The notes beneath the pieces were generated by a model. It was not told the DNA's origin, did no database searches, and saw only the letters and a program-made list of their open reading frames with translations. A program made the position numbers and the translations under genes. 64,000 nucleotides of DNA. Origin: Monosporascus cannonballus. Taxonomy: Eukaryota > Ascomycota > Sordariomycetes > Xylariales. Numbering within the stretch: position 1 is the stretch's first letter; each line of letters opens with the position of its first letter. This document shows, in pieces, positions 22,759 through 32,848 of the stretch. Location: assembly GCA_004154925.1 (NCBI GenBank), contig QJNS01000150.1, forward strand, positions 1 through 64,000, written 5' to 3'.

Positions 22759-23298
22759 ATAGCAGGTCATATTGCTAATTATAAGTTTCGCAATTGTCCT
22801 AATTAAAAAGAAAGCCTAGATTTTCTGGTTGTTCATATTGTTAAATTTGGTTTTGAAATTATGCCGTATACGTTTTGTTTCGAAAATAGTATCAAATGTC
22901 AAATAATTGAAACAATTCGTCGTTGTAGCAAGTGTATTAAGAACTGTCGTTGTTGTAATGGTTTTGGCGTCCTAATCGATTTTTTGCGTCGTATTAGGGA
23001 AGAAAAGGATCGCTTAGATCGCGAAAAAGCTGTTATTGAAGAGACGTTTTTATGCCTTTAATACGAATTGAAAAAGGATTTGGTACGTAAACAGCGTGAT
23101 ATCGACGAGACTATTAGTTGCCTTTTTCGTTTTCGTTATTAAAAGAAATTTTTTCATGTTAAAGGAATTACAATTGTTAGTCGTGGTTTTTAGTTAATGG
23201 ATAAACTGGACGAACAGGAGCGTACGGAGCCCGAGGTTCCTTTTTTTGTGCTATCTTTCGATTTCCTTAACTGGTTTATTCCCGAAGACCTTAATTGA
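22759..23298 (+). pseudogene. element D, accessory frame antisense to pol: Cys cluster, coiled coil, conserved tail
   Basis: A single plus-strand frame of about 180 codons with only a few stops, beginning at an ATA (22759) that lines up with an expected ATG. The N-part matches the I frame (VKFGFEI then FCF). The cluster reads CSKCIKNCRCCNG near 22936-22975. The centre is a strong charged helix (RRIREEKDRLDREKAVIEE, then LKKDLVRKQRDIDE). The tail reads PFFVLSFDFLNWFIPEDLN then TGA. This is the clearest full-length copy of the accessory frame. The 22861 ATG is internal. Function unknown. Confidence 0.65.
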
Positions 23299-23339
23299 GG
23301 GGCTTTTTTCGTAATTTTGTTATTGCCGGTAAAAGTTTT

Positions 23340-26300
23340 TTAATAGGCGTTAGGCGTTAATAAGGTTTTTGGCGGGTTCCCAGGTGTTTTCGGAATCCGG
23401 GTTCTCTTTTTATTTGATTAGGTACTGGGTATATCCGTTTTGTTTCCGTATGTCGAATATTTTTTTTATTTTGTATATTTATTTGTTTTTTCTTTTTATA
23501 TTATCCTATGCCGTATATATTTTAATTATATTTATTGCTAACTTAAATTAAAAAAATATAAAAGATTAAATAAAATTTGACTTTTCGTAAATATTCCAAT
23601 TAGTAAATATTTTTTGAGATTTCTCTGGTGATTTTGTATAAACCGATATATTTGAAATCGAATTCTTTGCTGGGTCGTTTTATTTAAATGTTTTATGTAA
23701 CGAGGAAAATTATTTCCCCTTTTTCAAAAGTTAATTTTTTTAATCTTTTCTAGTTATAATATTTATTTATTTGATTTCGTTCGAATTTTAATTCTGTTTT
23801 TATTTCTTGGTCCAATTATCGTAATTATTTTGACGTAAGAATTATTTTAATATTAATAAGACCGTTATTACGTATTTTTTTATAAATCTTTGAAATAAAA
23901 TAAAAATTTGCGTTCGTAAATATTATTTTAATATTTTTATAATAATTAATATTATAAGCTAATTATACGATCGGTAATTTTTTAATTTAAATATTTTATT
24001 CGTAATTAATATAATATCGTAAGTAAGTTTTTAAGGTTTAATTTATTCGTTTTATTTATTTATCCGTTTAAAATTTAAATACGTTAAATAATTTGTAATT
24101 TAAGCCGATTTGGGTGATAAGGCTTTATTAAAACTTAAATGTAAATATTAATCCTTTATTTAATATAATTTTAATTAGTAATCCGTATATACTGAAAATA
24201 TATTTTAAAAATATGTATACCAGTTATTAGGCGTTTATATTCTCGTAATACGGTAAAAAATAAAGAAATTTCGGAAATCGATCGACGATTACGCAAATAT
24301 TGTCGTAATATATTTCCGTAATTAAATTTTTTGATATAAAAAACTTAATAATAAAGTCGAATACAACTAAATATTATAATCGTTTTGTAATTAATAATAA
24401 TTGTAATTTTTCGTAAAACTTATATAATTAAGCTTTTATTTTGGCGTAAATATCGTATTGTTATATGGTTTTTTATATAATTAATTTTATTTTAAGAAAA
24501 AAATATATACGTTAAAATCTTTTTAAGGTCTTATGGATTCCTGGATATTTATATAATTAATATTCGTATATTTTTCGTACTAAATTTTATGGTATTTTTT
24601 TGGAATTTATATTTTATTCGTTTTTTAATTTTCCGAAAAATTATTATTATGCTGTTAAATTTTCTAATATATATCGTAAGGTATTACCCGAATTATCGTA
24701 ATTTATCGTAAACCTAAATTTTCTTTTATAATAATATCGAAAATTATATAATTAATTTTAACTATTTTTTTTTAAGTTTTGGTTATTTGTTTAAAGTATT
24801 TACTTTGTTATTTTTTGATTTTTTCTTATGGATAATAACGATATTAAAGTTCGCCAGTTTTTCTATATAACGAAATTATTATTTTGTAAATTCCTTAATT
24901 ATAATAAATCGGGTAAAATTTTAATAATTTATATAAATTTTAACTTAATATAAATTTTCTTTTACGAAATATTTAAATTCCCGAAATACCATAATAATAA
25001 TTATAAATTCCTTATTTGAAATACCGTAATTAAGTTCGGCTCCTTTTAATTTATACGAAAAAAATATAATAAAATATAATTTGCCTTAATTATTTCGTTA
25101 TCCGATTATTACGTTTAATACGTAATCCAAAATATCGGTTTTTAATTTAACGAGGCGATTTAAATTGTATATAATTAATATTAATTCGTTAATAATCGTA
25201 TCCTTAATATTTTGAAATATCTTTTCCGTATTTGGCGTTTATTTAAATTTCTTTTTTTTTCGTTAGATGTATTAAAAGTATAATTATTTTATTAAAATTT
25301 CGAATAAATTTCTTATAATAATTGGCGAAGTTAAGGAATACCTGTACCTTTTTAATTATTGTTAACGTTTATTATTTTATAACTATAATTATTTTTTTGG
25401 GATTTATTTTAATATGTTCTTAAATAATAATATATTCCAGATATTTTATTTCCTATATATAAAATTAATTTTTTCTATATTAATAAATAACCTTACGTTT
25501 TATAAAGCTTAAAAAATTTTATCAACGTATTTTGCATATACCTTTTCCGTTTCCGAAAAAATAAGAATATCGTCGAAATAACAAATAACGAAAATATCGA
25601 GGTATTTTCGTAATACGTAATTAATTATTCGCTAAAAAGTTATTAATATATTTATAAGTTTTATTAACATAACCAAATATTTAAATAATCCGTATTTCGT
25701 TTTAAAAGTTATTTTTTATTTATATCCTTTTTTAATCTTAATAAAGTTATATTTATTTTTAAAATCGAATATTATAAATTATTTAGTTCCGTAAAATTAA
25801 TTTTTTATTTCCGTAATTAAGGCTAATAATATTCGATTTTTAATAGTAATATCGTTTAATTATTGATAATTAATTATAAGTCGTAATTTTTCGTTTTTTT
25901 TAGGTACGAAAAATATTGGATATTCTGTTAATAGTTTCGGAAGTCGAATCCATTTTTTCTATAGCCGATTTTCCGGGTATTTTCTGAAAGTACGTAATTC
26001 GTTTTTATTAAGGTTGTAAATAAGGTAAAATTTTGTTAAGATTTTTTGTTAAAAATTATTTTATAATTTTATTCGCTATATTTTAATAATTTTGTATCGA
26101 GTTTTTTTTTAAAAAGTTGCTTATATCTATAATATTATAATAATATATTAATTAAATTTTCTAATTCTTTAAATTATTGTTTTTATTATTTTAAATCGTT
26201 ATTTAATTACTTTAATTTTATTTTAATAATAATAATGATATGTCGTATTTTTTAATACTTATTTTTTTTATATTTTATTCCTTTAAGTAATAAGATATTT

Positions 26301-27740
26301 GTCTTATTTTTATGCCTATATTTATCGTTATTCCCGATCGAATATTAAGATTTTAATATTTTCTTTTTTTGTTTGTTAATAAGATATAAGGCGAATTTTA
26401 TTTAGTTAATTCCGTTATTAATTAAAATTTTGTATTAACATATCCATGGTAATCTTAAGATTATATCGTAATTCCCGAATAAAACGATATCGAAATTAAT
26501 TATTTAATATTATATTTTAATAAAAATCTGGAAATAATTAATTTCGTATATAATTTTTCCGTTATTATAGGCGAATTCCTAACGTTCGGCATTTGTCGTT
26601 ATATAGAGTTTTAACTTATATCTTTATAGTAATTTAAATTTATTAATTACGTCCGGTATAATATAATTTTCGTCCAAAATTCGATAATCCATTATTACAG
26701 TATATTAATACGTTCCAATTTATATTTTTAAAATAATAAAGTTATTAACGTTTTTTATTATCGCATTCAAAGCTTTTTTTCAGAATTTCTTTTACCTTCT
26801 TTAGGTTTCGTTATTTTGCAGTTTTTTTACAAATAACTTTTTTTTAATTTTTATTCGAATTTATCGAGTTTACTCATATTTTTTCGTTTAATGCGTTAAG
26901 TTACTATATTTATCGTTATTATCGGCGTACTGTTCCTTTAAACCGTATTAATTATTTCTAATTTTTTTACAATTTCTTTGCTTATTAAATAAATTATTTT
27001 TTTATATTTACGGTTATATTTTATTATATATGATTTTAATTATCGTTTTAAAAATCTTTTATAAACTAATATATTTTTTCTTTAATAACTTTTTTATAAG
27101 GATTTATAATAAATATTAAATAAGAATAAAGATCCGTAATAACCTTTTAATAATGTTTTTTTACCGTACGCTAAATCAACTTTTTTTCCGTTTAATAATT
27201 ATATTATCTATAATAACATAAGGGGTTTTTTTACGAATATTAATTTTTTTTAGGCTAGCTTTTTATTTCGGCTAATTATTAGATACTTTTTGAAGTTATG
27301 GTTCGAAACTGTCGATATTATTATTTATTAGGTTTGTTATACCCGGTACGATTTGGGAAATCGAATTTTTCGTAATATAATCAAGTAATTCGTATATAAA
27401 TATGTTATTTTTATTTTTCGTAATCGGGGTATTTTCGCTATGGACAATATATAACATACATTTTGCCGTATCGATCGGGAATTCCGGAATAAATTTCTTT
27501 TATTTAATCTTAATATTTACGTAATTATCTTTATAATACCTTTTATTATACTTGCATTACTTATTAAGCTAATTTTTTGGTTTTTTACATTTTTCGTCGA
27601 ATTTTTTGTCGTAATAATCCTTATTAGACCTATGGCTGTAAGTTTGTTATATATTTAGCTTAAATTATGTTAATAATTTTGTTATTATTTTTTTAATTAT
27701 TCCTAAATTATTTTTCCGATATAGGGATTTAATTATTTTA
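23340..27740 (-). pseudogene. element D, pol relic
   Basis: Minus strand. A DYQQLND-type motif lies near 25850-25880. YFDDILIFSETEK at about 25555-25590 is an intact YxDD box. Integrase sequence follows toward 23880-24700. Pol ends with a Pro/Thr-rich segment (PKTPGNPPKTL) that overlaps the end of the accessory frame. Stops are frequent elsewhere, so the copy is inactive. Confidence 0.78.
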
Positions 27741-28639
27741 TCGTGGCTTCTTAAGCTTTTTGTATTTATAAACCTTATGTCTTATTTTGTTATAATTAAA
27801 GCATTTAATTTGGCTTTAATTTTATCTGTGGGTAACGCCGAGTTCCATAGGTTTTAGCGCCGTTCCATAAACAGTAAAAGGTACGTTTCGTTTCTTCCCT
27901 TAGTTAAACTTATATCCCAAACGTAAAGCATATTATTTTTTTTCTTATTATTTTTTAAATTATCGGTTATTAATTTTGATTACCTTTATAATATACCGGT
28001 CCAAGGTAATTGGTCGTTTAATCCGAATAATCTTATTTTTTATATTATTTTTTAATTCTTTATAAAATATATCGATAAAAACGTCCGTTTTATTATTTCC
28101 TTGTCCGGCCTTAGCCGCAAATTTTTTAAAGGTTACGGCATATTTAAATATAAATTTTTTTTGTTGGAATTATAAAAATTATTAAACCGTTAATCGTTTT
28201 TTATCCGGATTGCCGAAATTATTACGCATTTTATTTTCGAAATTGTTATAAATTAAAAAGATTTCGTTAATAAAATTTTTTTTATTTACTTTTTTTATTT
28301 CCAAAAAATTTCTTATAATAAATTTAAATTAACTAACTGTATTTTTTGTTAAATATATTTTTATTATTAAAACTAGATCCGCTAGGTTATTAAGGTTTAA
28401 GAAATAAAGGTAAATTTGTGCTTAAATTAAAAAAATTTAAAGATTACCTTTTTTATCGTAAGGTTCTGGTTTTTTCGGCTTTGTACGGTCGAAAAAGGGT
28501 TATGTAAATGGCGTAACCCTAAGTTGTCGGACTTTTTTTTCCAGTTTCCAAATTCGAACTTAACGCTGTTAAATAAGGGTTTCTTAAGCGTTAATCAATA
28601 TTTTAACAATGTTAAATATTGTTCAAAGTTTGACGGCAT
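27741..28639 (-). pseudogene. element D, gag relic
   Basis: An ATG at 28639 begins MPSNFEQYLTLLKY on the minus strand, 23 bases inside the LTR. The start aligns with gag of B. The usual capsid-like region follows and a zinc knuckle at about 27757-27815 reads CFNYNKIRHKVYKYKK with partial Cys loss. Interrupted by stops. Confidence 0.72.
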
Positions 28640-28661
28640 TATTGAATAAAAGCTTGTAACG

Positions 28662-29042
28662 TATAACGGCTAGGCGGTTTAACCAATTATTAAACCTTAA
28701 GTCGATAGGTTTATATTAATAGGAATATCGTGGGAATCTAAATAATAAATATAGTAACATATTACGTCTTTTAATACCGAAAATATTTTATTATAAATAA
28801 TTAATATTAATAAATATTATAAGCTAAAATTATCTAAATTATGGAACTAATAAGCGTATATATTTTTATGCGTTATTTGGATTTTTATTGGATTTCTACG
28901 TTGTTACAGATCTAATGCCATTAGATTCGGTTGGTTTTGTATGGATTTATTTAGATCTTGATGCTAAGAGAGATCTAAATTACGTAACTTTTTTTTGTGG
29001 GTCCGACCGTTTTCGTGGCCGATCTTGGGTTGGGTTGTAACA
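28662..29042 (-). mobile_element. element D, 5' LTR
   Basis: 381 bases starting TATAACGGC (TGTGACGGC decayed) and ending GGGTTGGGTTGTAACA. It aligns end to end with 22317-22695. A TTACGTAA site lies at 28980-28987. The TCCTA duplication follows. Confidence 0.92.
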
Positions 29043-29047
29043 TCCTA

Positions 29048-29118
29048 GATGTTACCATATGGGCAAACCCAGGTCTATTTGGTATCTGTTTACTAAGCTA
29101 TAACGAAAACATGCAAGA
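29048..29118. other. short spacer between element D and a solo LTR
   Basis: Seventy-one bases of ordinary composition, once contiguous with 22282-22316. GGGCAAACC also occurs at 39647-39655, so it may be part of an older repeat. No gene seen. Confidence 0.35.
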
Positions 29119-29472
29119 TGTTATAACCTGACAGACTGCGGCCTCGGAAAACGGTCGCAACAAAAAGATGACTAAGCCATGTAGGTCGAGTCACGTAATG
29201 GCTCGACAGGATCGATCGTAAAGCCCATAAAACCGGGCTCGATAAAATCGGAAAAATCAGGATATATATGCTTATTATTTCCATAATTTAAATAACTTTA
29301 GCTTACAACAAAATACTTATTAATACCAATCGTTTGCACTACGCTTTGTGTACTTTTAATATTAAGAAACATAATTAAGTTACCTTATTGCTACAGAGTC
29401 CCACGATACTCCTGCCAACATAAACCCGTACGACTAAGGTTTAATAGTTGATTAAACCCCCTAGCCGTCACA
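29119..29472 (+). mobile_element. solo LTR, 354 bp, B/C/D/I/J group with its own U3
   Basis: TGTTATAACCTGACAGACTG...CCTAGCCGTCACA. The 3' half is the group half. U3 matches only the solo LTR at 52019-52388. TCACGTAA at 29191-29198. Flanks are CAAGA and TAAGT, so no target duplication is seen; this could reflect recombination between different copies. It interrupts the gene fragment at 29473-29667. Confidence 0.85.
29191..29198. promoter_or_regulatory. CACGTG-type site in U3 of the solo LTR
   Basis: TCACGTAA; the other copy of this LTR family has intact TCACGTGA at 52309-52316. Part of the pattern seen across the group U3s. Confidence 0.4.
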
Positions 29473-29667
29473 TAAGTCTACCACAGATCCAGAGCCTTTT
29501 TGCGCGGTTTGAGCTTTCTGCACTGCTTGACCTCCTCTTTATCTCCCTTGCCCTTGTATACCCACCTCCATAGCCACTGGGCCTAGTGGCGTAACTTTCA
29601 CCACAGGCGCCCCATGCTTATAAACCCTCATATTAGACTGTTTTACCTGATGGATCGCCGCGGACAT
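29473..29667 (-). pseudogene. gene fragment of unknown function, cut by the solo LTR
   Basis: An ATG at 29667 starts a frame MSAAIHQVKQSNMRVYKHG that stays open for 42 codons to a TAA at 29539-29541. It then stays open again (RGGQAVQKAQTAQKGSGSVV) up to the solo LTR at 29472. The TAA sits where CAA (Gln) would give continuous coding, a C-to-T change. GC is normal. No domain recognised. It lies only 71 bases past the stop of the LysM-WSC pseudogene on the same strand. It may equally be noncoding with a chance open frame. Confidence 0.3.
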
Positions 29668-29738
29668 AGGGATTCAATTAGTCTTGCTTATATACATACA
29701 CAACACCGGGAAAACGCGACTAAGTGTTGTGCGATCCC

Positions 29739-30502
29739 CTAAAACATCGCCATGTTCCTCATGGCCCCAGAATTACGAGTCTCGCCAAGAACAGTTTCTG
29801 TTGCAACATCAATACCGGAAATCTTGGCACCGGTGCTAGTGCTAGTGCTTGACGCGGGCGTCAGGTTCTCCTTTGCCTTGAAGACATTGACGAGCCCCTT
29901 TCCACCACAGAATGTCTTGTTGTCGCCGGTGCATGGGGTGTTACAGTCCGTCTGATTGTTCGCCCACTCGCCGCCAACGTAACTGCCGCACCAGCACTGG
30001 TTGCCCTCCTGCACACCGGCAAAGCCGTAAGCCCGGCGATATCAGGTATTCTTGCATTTAGGGATAGACAAAGCTGCGTCTCCACCTGTCGGGCTCAGGT
30101 TTTTCTCAAGAATTGGCAGCTTGCTATCCTCGACATAACAGCCCATATCAGTCCAAGAGGTAGGGGAGGGACCTGGAACGACTACGCTAGTCGTGGAGGT
30201 AGTAATTGTCGAGGATGAAGTTGTCGTCGTTACTGTATTGTTGAGTTTCTCCAGGGTATCATACAGTAGGATTGATATTGCCATGGTTCGCAGTCGAGAC
30301 TAACGGAAGGATTCCATTTGTGGAACTTTTCAGGAGTGATACCGAAATATTTGCGTACTGCTTCGCATGATTCATTCTCACTGTTGTTATACCACTCCAC
30401 GCAATCCTTCGCTGTGTCTGGGTCCCATTAAAGTGTCGGATAGCCGGTACAACTGGTCTGGCGAGCGACCACCACGAGTAAAAGTAGCAGAGAGGTTGTC
30501 AT
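29739..30502 (-). pseudogene. secreted LysM plus WSC domain protein, broken
   Basis: Read on the minus strand from an ATG at 30502. Residues 1-13 (MTTSLLLLLVVVA) look like a signal peptide. Residues about 26-80 form a LysM-like domain: DTAKDCVEWYNN, FGITPEKFHKWNPS, LDCEPW and QYQSYC. A Thr/Ser linker follows in another frame, then a WSC domain at about 29880-30145 (GCYVEDS, YGFAGVQEGNQCWCG, CGGKG). LysM domains bind chitin-type glycans; WSC is a Cys-rich carbohydrate-binding module of fungal wall proteins. Three breaks are visible: TAA at 30428-30430 where CAA would fit, a frame change at about 30230-30260, and TGA at 30042-30044 where the second WSC Cys is expected. A 32-base GTATGA...ACAG segment at the frame change is too short for a normal intron. 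The C-terminus ends at TAG or TGA near 29739. A nonfunctional relic is the best reading. Confidence 0.8.
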
Positions 30503-31264
30503 AGCAGAAGCTGGTGTAAGCCAAAATTACTGAGGAAACCGATGAAAAAATCCCAGCAGGGAGGATTGACAATAGGAATAGGAGAGGGGATACAATAGCC
30601 AGCCATTAGACTTCAAAGGGGAAAACATGGAAATTTTCACATGGCGCCAAGATAAGCCCATAACGTTTTTTTTAACGAGCTGTAATTTAGAATCCGAGTC
30701 ATCTGGATACCACAGCGAAAATACTTCGCGGCACTTCCCAGGAGCTACCGGTAAGGACGGGGAAACCGTAGATAAGGCCTAGTTAAGCTGTAATCCCAGT
30801 ATTAAATAGTGGGTGACTGCCTTTTCCCGCGTCCGTCCCTGGGGTCGTTGGTTGTTAGTCTGTTTAGCCTGCTGCGACTCTGCTCCACAGTCTAGATCCT
30901 ACAGTATAACGGATCGTGGCCAGAAAGATAGTCATGTATGCCCAGATTAGGGAGGTAATAGGGAAATCAAATCCATTCTTGGAAGTATTGCCGAAAGCTA
31001 CCCTGCTCCCGTCCGGCTCCAATCGGTGCTCTCACCGTACCCGGCATTGCTATTCCCCATGATTGGCTACGAAGGTGGATTGAGCGGTATTGCCGGGGTA
31101 CCAGAATTTACCATGCTTGTTGGGGGCAAGTCCTATCACGCTATTAGGTATTTAAGCTAGGAGACCACTTGGTAATAGCTTACCTTAGGTGAAAGGTCAT
31201 AGAACTGCTGCAATTTTCGCATGTACCTATGGTTAACCCATGTAAAAAGTACACCTAATTTGGG
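30503..31264. other. GC-normal intergenic or relic DNA
   Basis: About 760 bases of ordinary composition upstream of the LysM-WSC pseudogene. Both strands have only short frames. It would include the promoter of that gene, but no convincing TATA box or start context stands out. No repeat copy of it is seen elsewhere in the window. Confidence 0.4.
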
Positions 31265-31720
31265 TTGCGTGGCTGCTACCTCAGGCCGGTAGTACATAAC
31301 AGCTTGTTAAATATTTTGCCCGGTATCATAGTAACAGTCCGTAGTACGCATGTAGTCACGGGCAGGAAACGGGTCGGCGCATCCCTCGTCTTCTGTTCCA
31401 GAGAGAAAGATAGGCGTGAGGAGCTAGTACAGGCCCTGAGGGAGCCTGTAGACGTCAACAGAGGCTCGATAGCCCGGGACGACAAGAATCATAGCGATAT
31501 GGCTACTAGGTTCACGCAGACTATCATGTTTCATTTCGCAAACCAACCTTATCAGCTAGCTAGGAAGCGGGCAGCCGAGCCCGATCCTAGTAAGCAGGTC
31601 ATAAAGAAGGAGGAAGCAGAGCCACGCAGCGGAACCCAGGTATTTTACCCGGCCGGACATCAGCCCGGAACGGTTATCCTAGGCCGACACACGTGGGTAC
31701 GGTTCCTCACGGTAGAGTGA
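31265..31720 (+). CDS. open frame of unknown function, possibly a gene fragment
   Basis: The frame is open for 151 codons with a TAA just upstream and no ATG at its start. The first ATG is at 31499 and would give 73 residues (MATRFTQTIMFHFANQPYQL...). The predicted chain is basic and charged (SREKDRREELVQALREPVDV, KRAAEPDPSKQVIKKEEAEP) and ends in HTWVRFLTVE. GC is normal and codon choice looks plausible for coding. It could be the last exon of a decayed gene. I do not recognise a family. The palindrome cluster begins just after the stop. Confidence 0.35.
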   Translation: MRGCYLRPVVHNSLLNILPGIIVTVRSTHVVTGRKRVGASLVFCSREKDRREELVQALREPVDVNRGSIARDDKNHSDMATRFTQTIMFHFANQPYQLARKRAAEPDPSKQVIKKEEAEPRSGTQVFYPAGHQPGTVILGRHTWVRFLTVE

Positions 31721-31744
31721 GGGAGGAACCACCTACCGAAAATT

Positions 31745-31866
31745 ACCCACGGCCCACGGGTACCCGCGGGTAATACCAAGGACCCATGGGTGACCCATGG
31801 GTCCTTGGCGCAAGTCAGAATTACTCGCGGGTACCCAATAGGTCCTTGGCATTACTCGCGGGTACC
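31745..31866. repeat. cluster of palindromes and inverted repeats rich in GGGTACC / CCATGG
   Basis: Units such as GGGTACCCGCGGGTAAT (about 31759-31775), ATTACTCGCGGGTACCC (about 31820-31836) and a third partial copy at 31850-31866 are direct or inverted versions of one motif. GGTCCTTGG recurs three times. The region could form a large hairpin. It marks the right edge of the GC-normal island; AT-rich DNA starts directly after it. Confidence 0.75.
31776..31808. repeat. perfect 33-bp palindrome
   Basis: CCAAGGACCCATGGGT, one G, then its exact reverse complement. Two 16-base arms with a single-base centre. Such near-perfect palindromes are unstable and rare in single-copy DNA. Confidence 0.9.
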
Positions 31867-31870
31867 AAAT

Positions 31871-32006
31871 AGATAATGTTAAAAACTTATTAGGTATTTA
31901 CGATTATCTATTAACAAGATACGTAAATTCTAAACGTATTAAAGAAAAAATAAAAAAATAGTTCAAAATAATTATTATATTATAAAAATATTATATATTA
32001 TTTTTA
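31871..32006. other. AT-rich relic, no gene
   Basis: Short AT-rich stretch between the palindrome cluster and a 130-bp repeat. TTCAAAATAATTATTATATT near 31962 resembles sequences at 32187 and 49935. Nothing coding seen. Confidence 0.4.
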
Positions 32007-32136
32007 TGTTACGGCTTGGTCCACCGTAAGAGCTCCAGTATATATACAGCTGTAAGCACCAGGATGATTGCCACAATTGCGATCATTCCACTGATCTTTT
32101 GCCCTGGTGGCGTAATGGCATGATGCAGGCATAACA
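32007..32136 (+). mobile_element. 130-bp TG...CA repeat, complete, target duplication TTTTA
   Basis: TGTTACGGCTTGGTCCACCG...GCAGGCATAACA. Flanked by TTTTA at 32002-32006 and 32137-32141. Undecayed although both flanks are strongly AT-rich. Confidence 0.88.
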
Positions 32137-32141
32137 TTTTA

Positions 32142-32848
32142 AGCGAAATAAATAATATTATAAATTTAATTTTTTCCGCAAAATAATTTGAAATAATTTG
32201 AAATAATTATTTTATATAATAATCTAAGTTAATTATAATTAGTTATTTTTATGAGCTAAATTTAATAAAAAATAAATTATTTCCGTTCCGGCCAGCAAAT
32301 TAATGCTATAAACGGCTTTAACTTAAATAATTTTTGGCTTTTTTTTCGGGAAACCGTCATTTATACAAAACTTGGAGATTATATTACCGAATACGGCAAA
32401 TATAACTTTAATATAACCGCAGCTAATAACGCCAAATCTTTTTTAAAATCCTTATTTAATAAATATTTTAAAACGTTTTTTATGCTTTTAATTAATACGT
32501 TTACTTTAAAATCCGACTAATCTTTAATGCTTTTATATATTTGAAATTTTTTTTACTTAAATCCTTTAATATCATTACAACCTTATCCTATAATTTCCCG
32601 TAATATACCTATAATAACAAAAGAGTTCGAACGTTAAAGGCGAACTTTAAAAATGAGGCCGCGGAATTTCGTATCGAAATAACGTATAAAATGATTTTCT
32701 TTCGCCTTATTACGCCAGGTTATAAAGCTGGTAACCTTTAGTAATAGAATACCGTATAGTTCTAGATACATCGGATAGTTAATTATACGAAATTTAAAAT
32801 ATAATTAAATTATTTCAAAATTATTTTAAAATAATTATATAATATACC
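32142..32848. other. AT-rich relic of unknown repeat
   Basis: About 700 bases of RIP-like DNA holding no frame I can read. ATAATTTGAAATAATT at about 32187 and its inverted form ATTTCAAAATTATTTTAAAA at about 32811 frame most of the stretch, so it may be an old inverted-repeat element. The right edge is the target site of element I. Confidence 0.35.

Larger units (their letters stand above)
22317..29042 (-). mobile_element. element D, full-length Ty3/gypsy LTR element
   Basis: Flanked by TCCTA at 22312-22316 and 29043-29047. LTRs at 22317-22695 and 28662-29042. gag lies at the right, pol in the middle, the accessory frame at the left on the plus strand. It belongs to the B/C/I/J group by the shared LTR half, gag and polypurine tract, but has its own U3. 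Its reverse transcriptase box is the best preserved of the group (YFDDILIFS). Confidence 0.94.

Noticed and set aside
23369..23551. Short hydrophobic plus-strand frame resembling a membrane peptide
   Set aside because: It lies opposite the end of pol of element D in AT-rich DNA, where Phe, Leu, Ile and Tyr codons arise from composition alone.
30230..30261. Intron explaining the frame change in the LysM-WSC gene (GTATGA...ACAG)
   Set aside because: Only 32 bases long, below normal fungal intron size, and removal would place a TAA directly after the junction; the other two lesions would remain.
31276..31485. 69-codon minus-strand frame
   Set aside because: It overlaps a longer plus-strand frame and shows no domain or start context.
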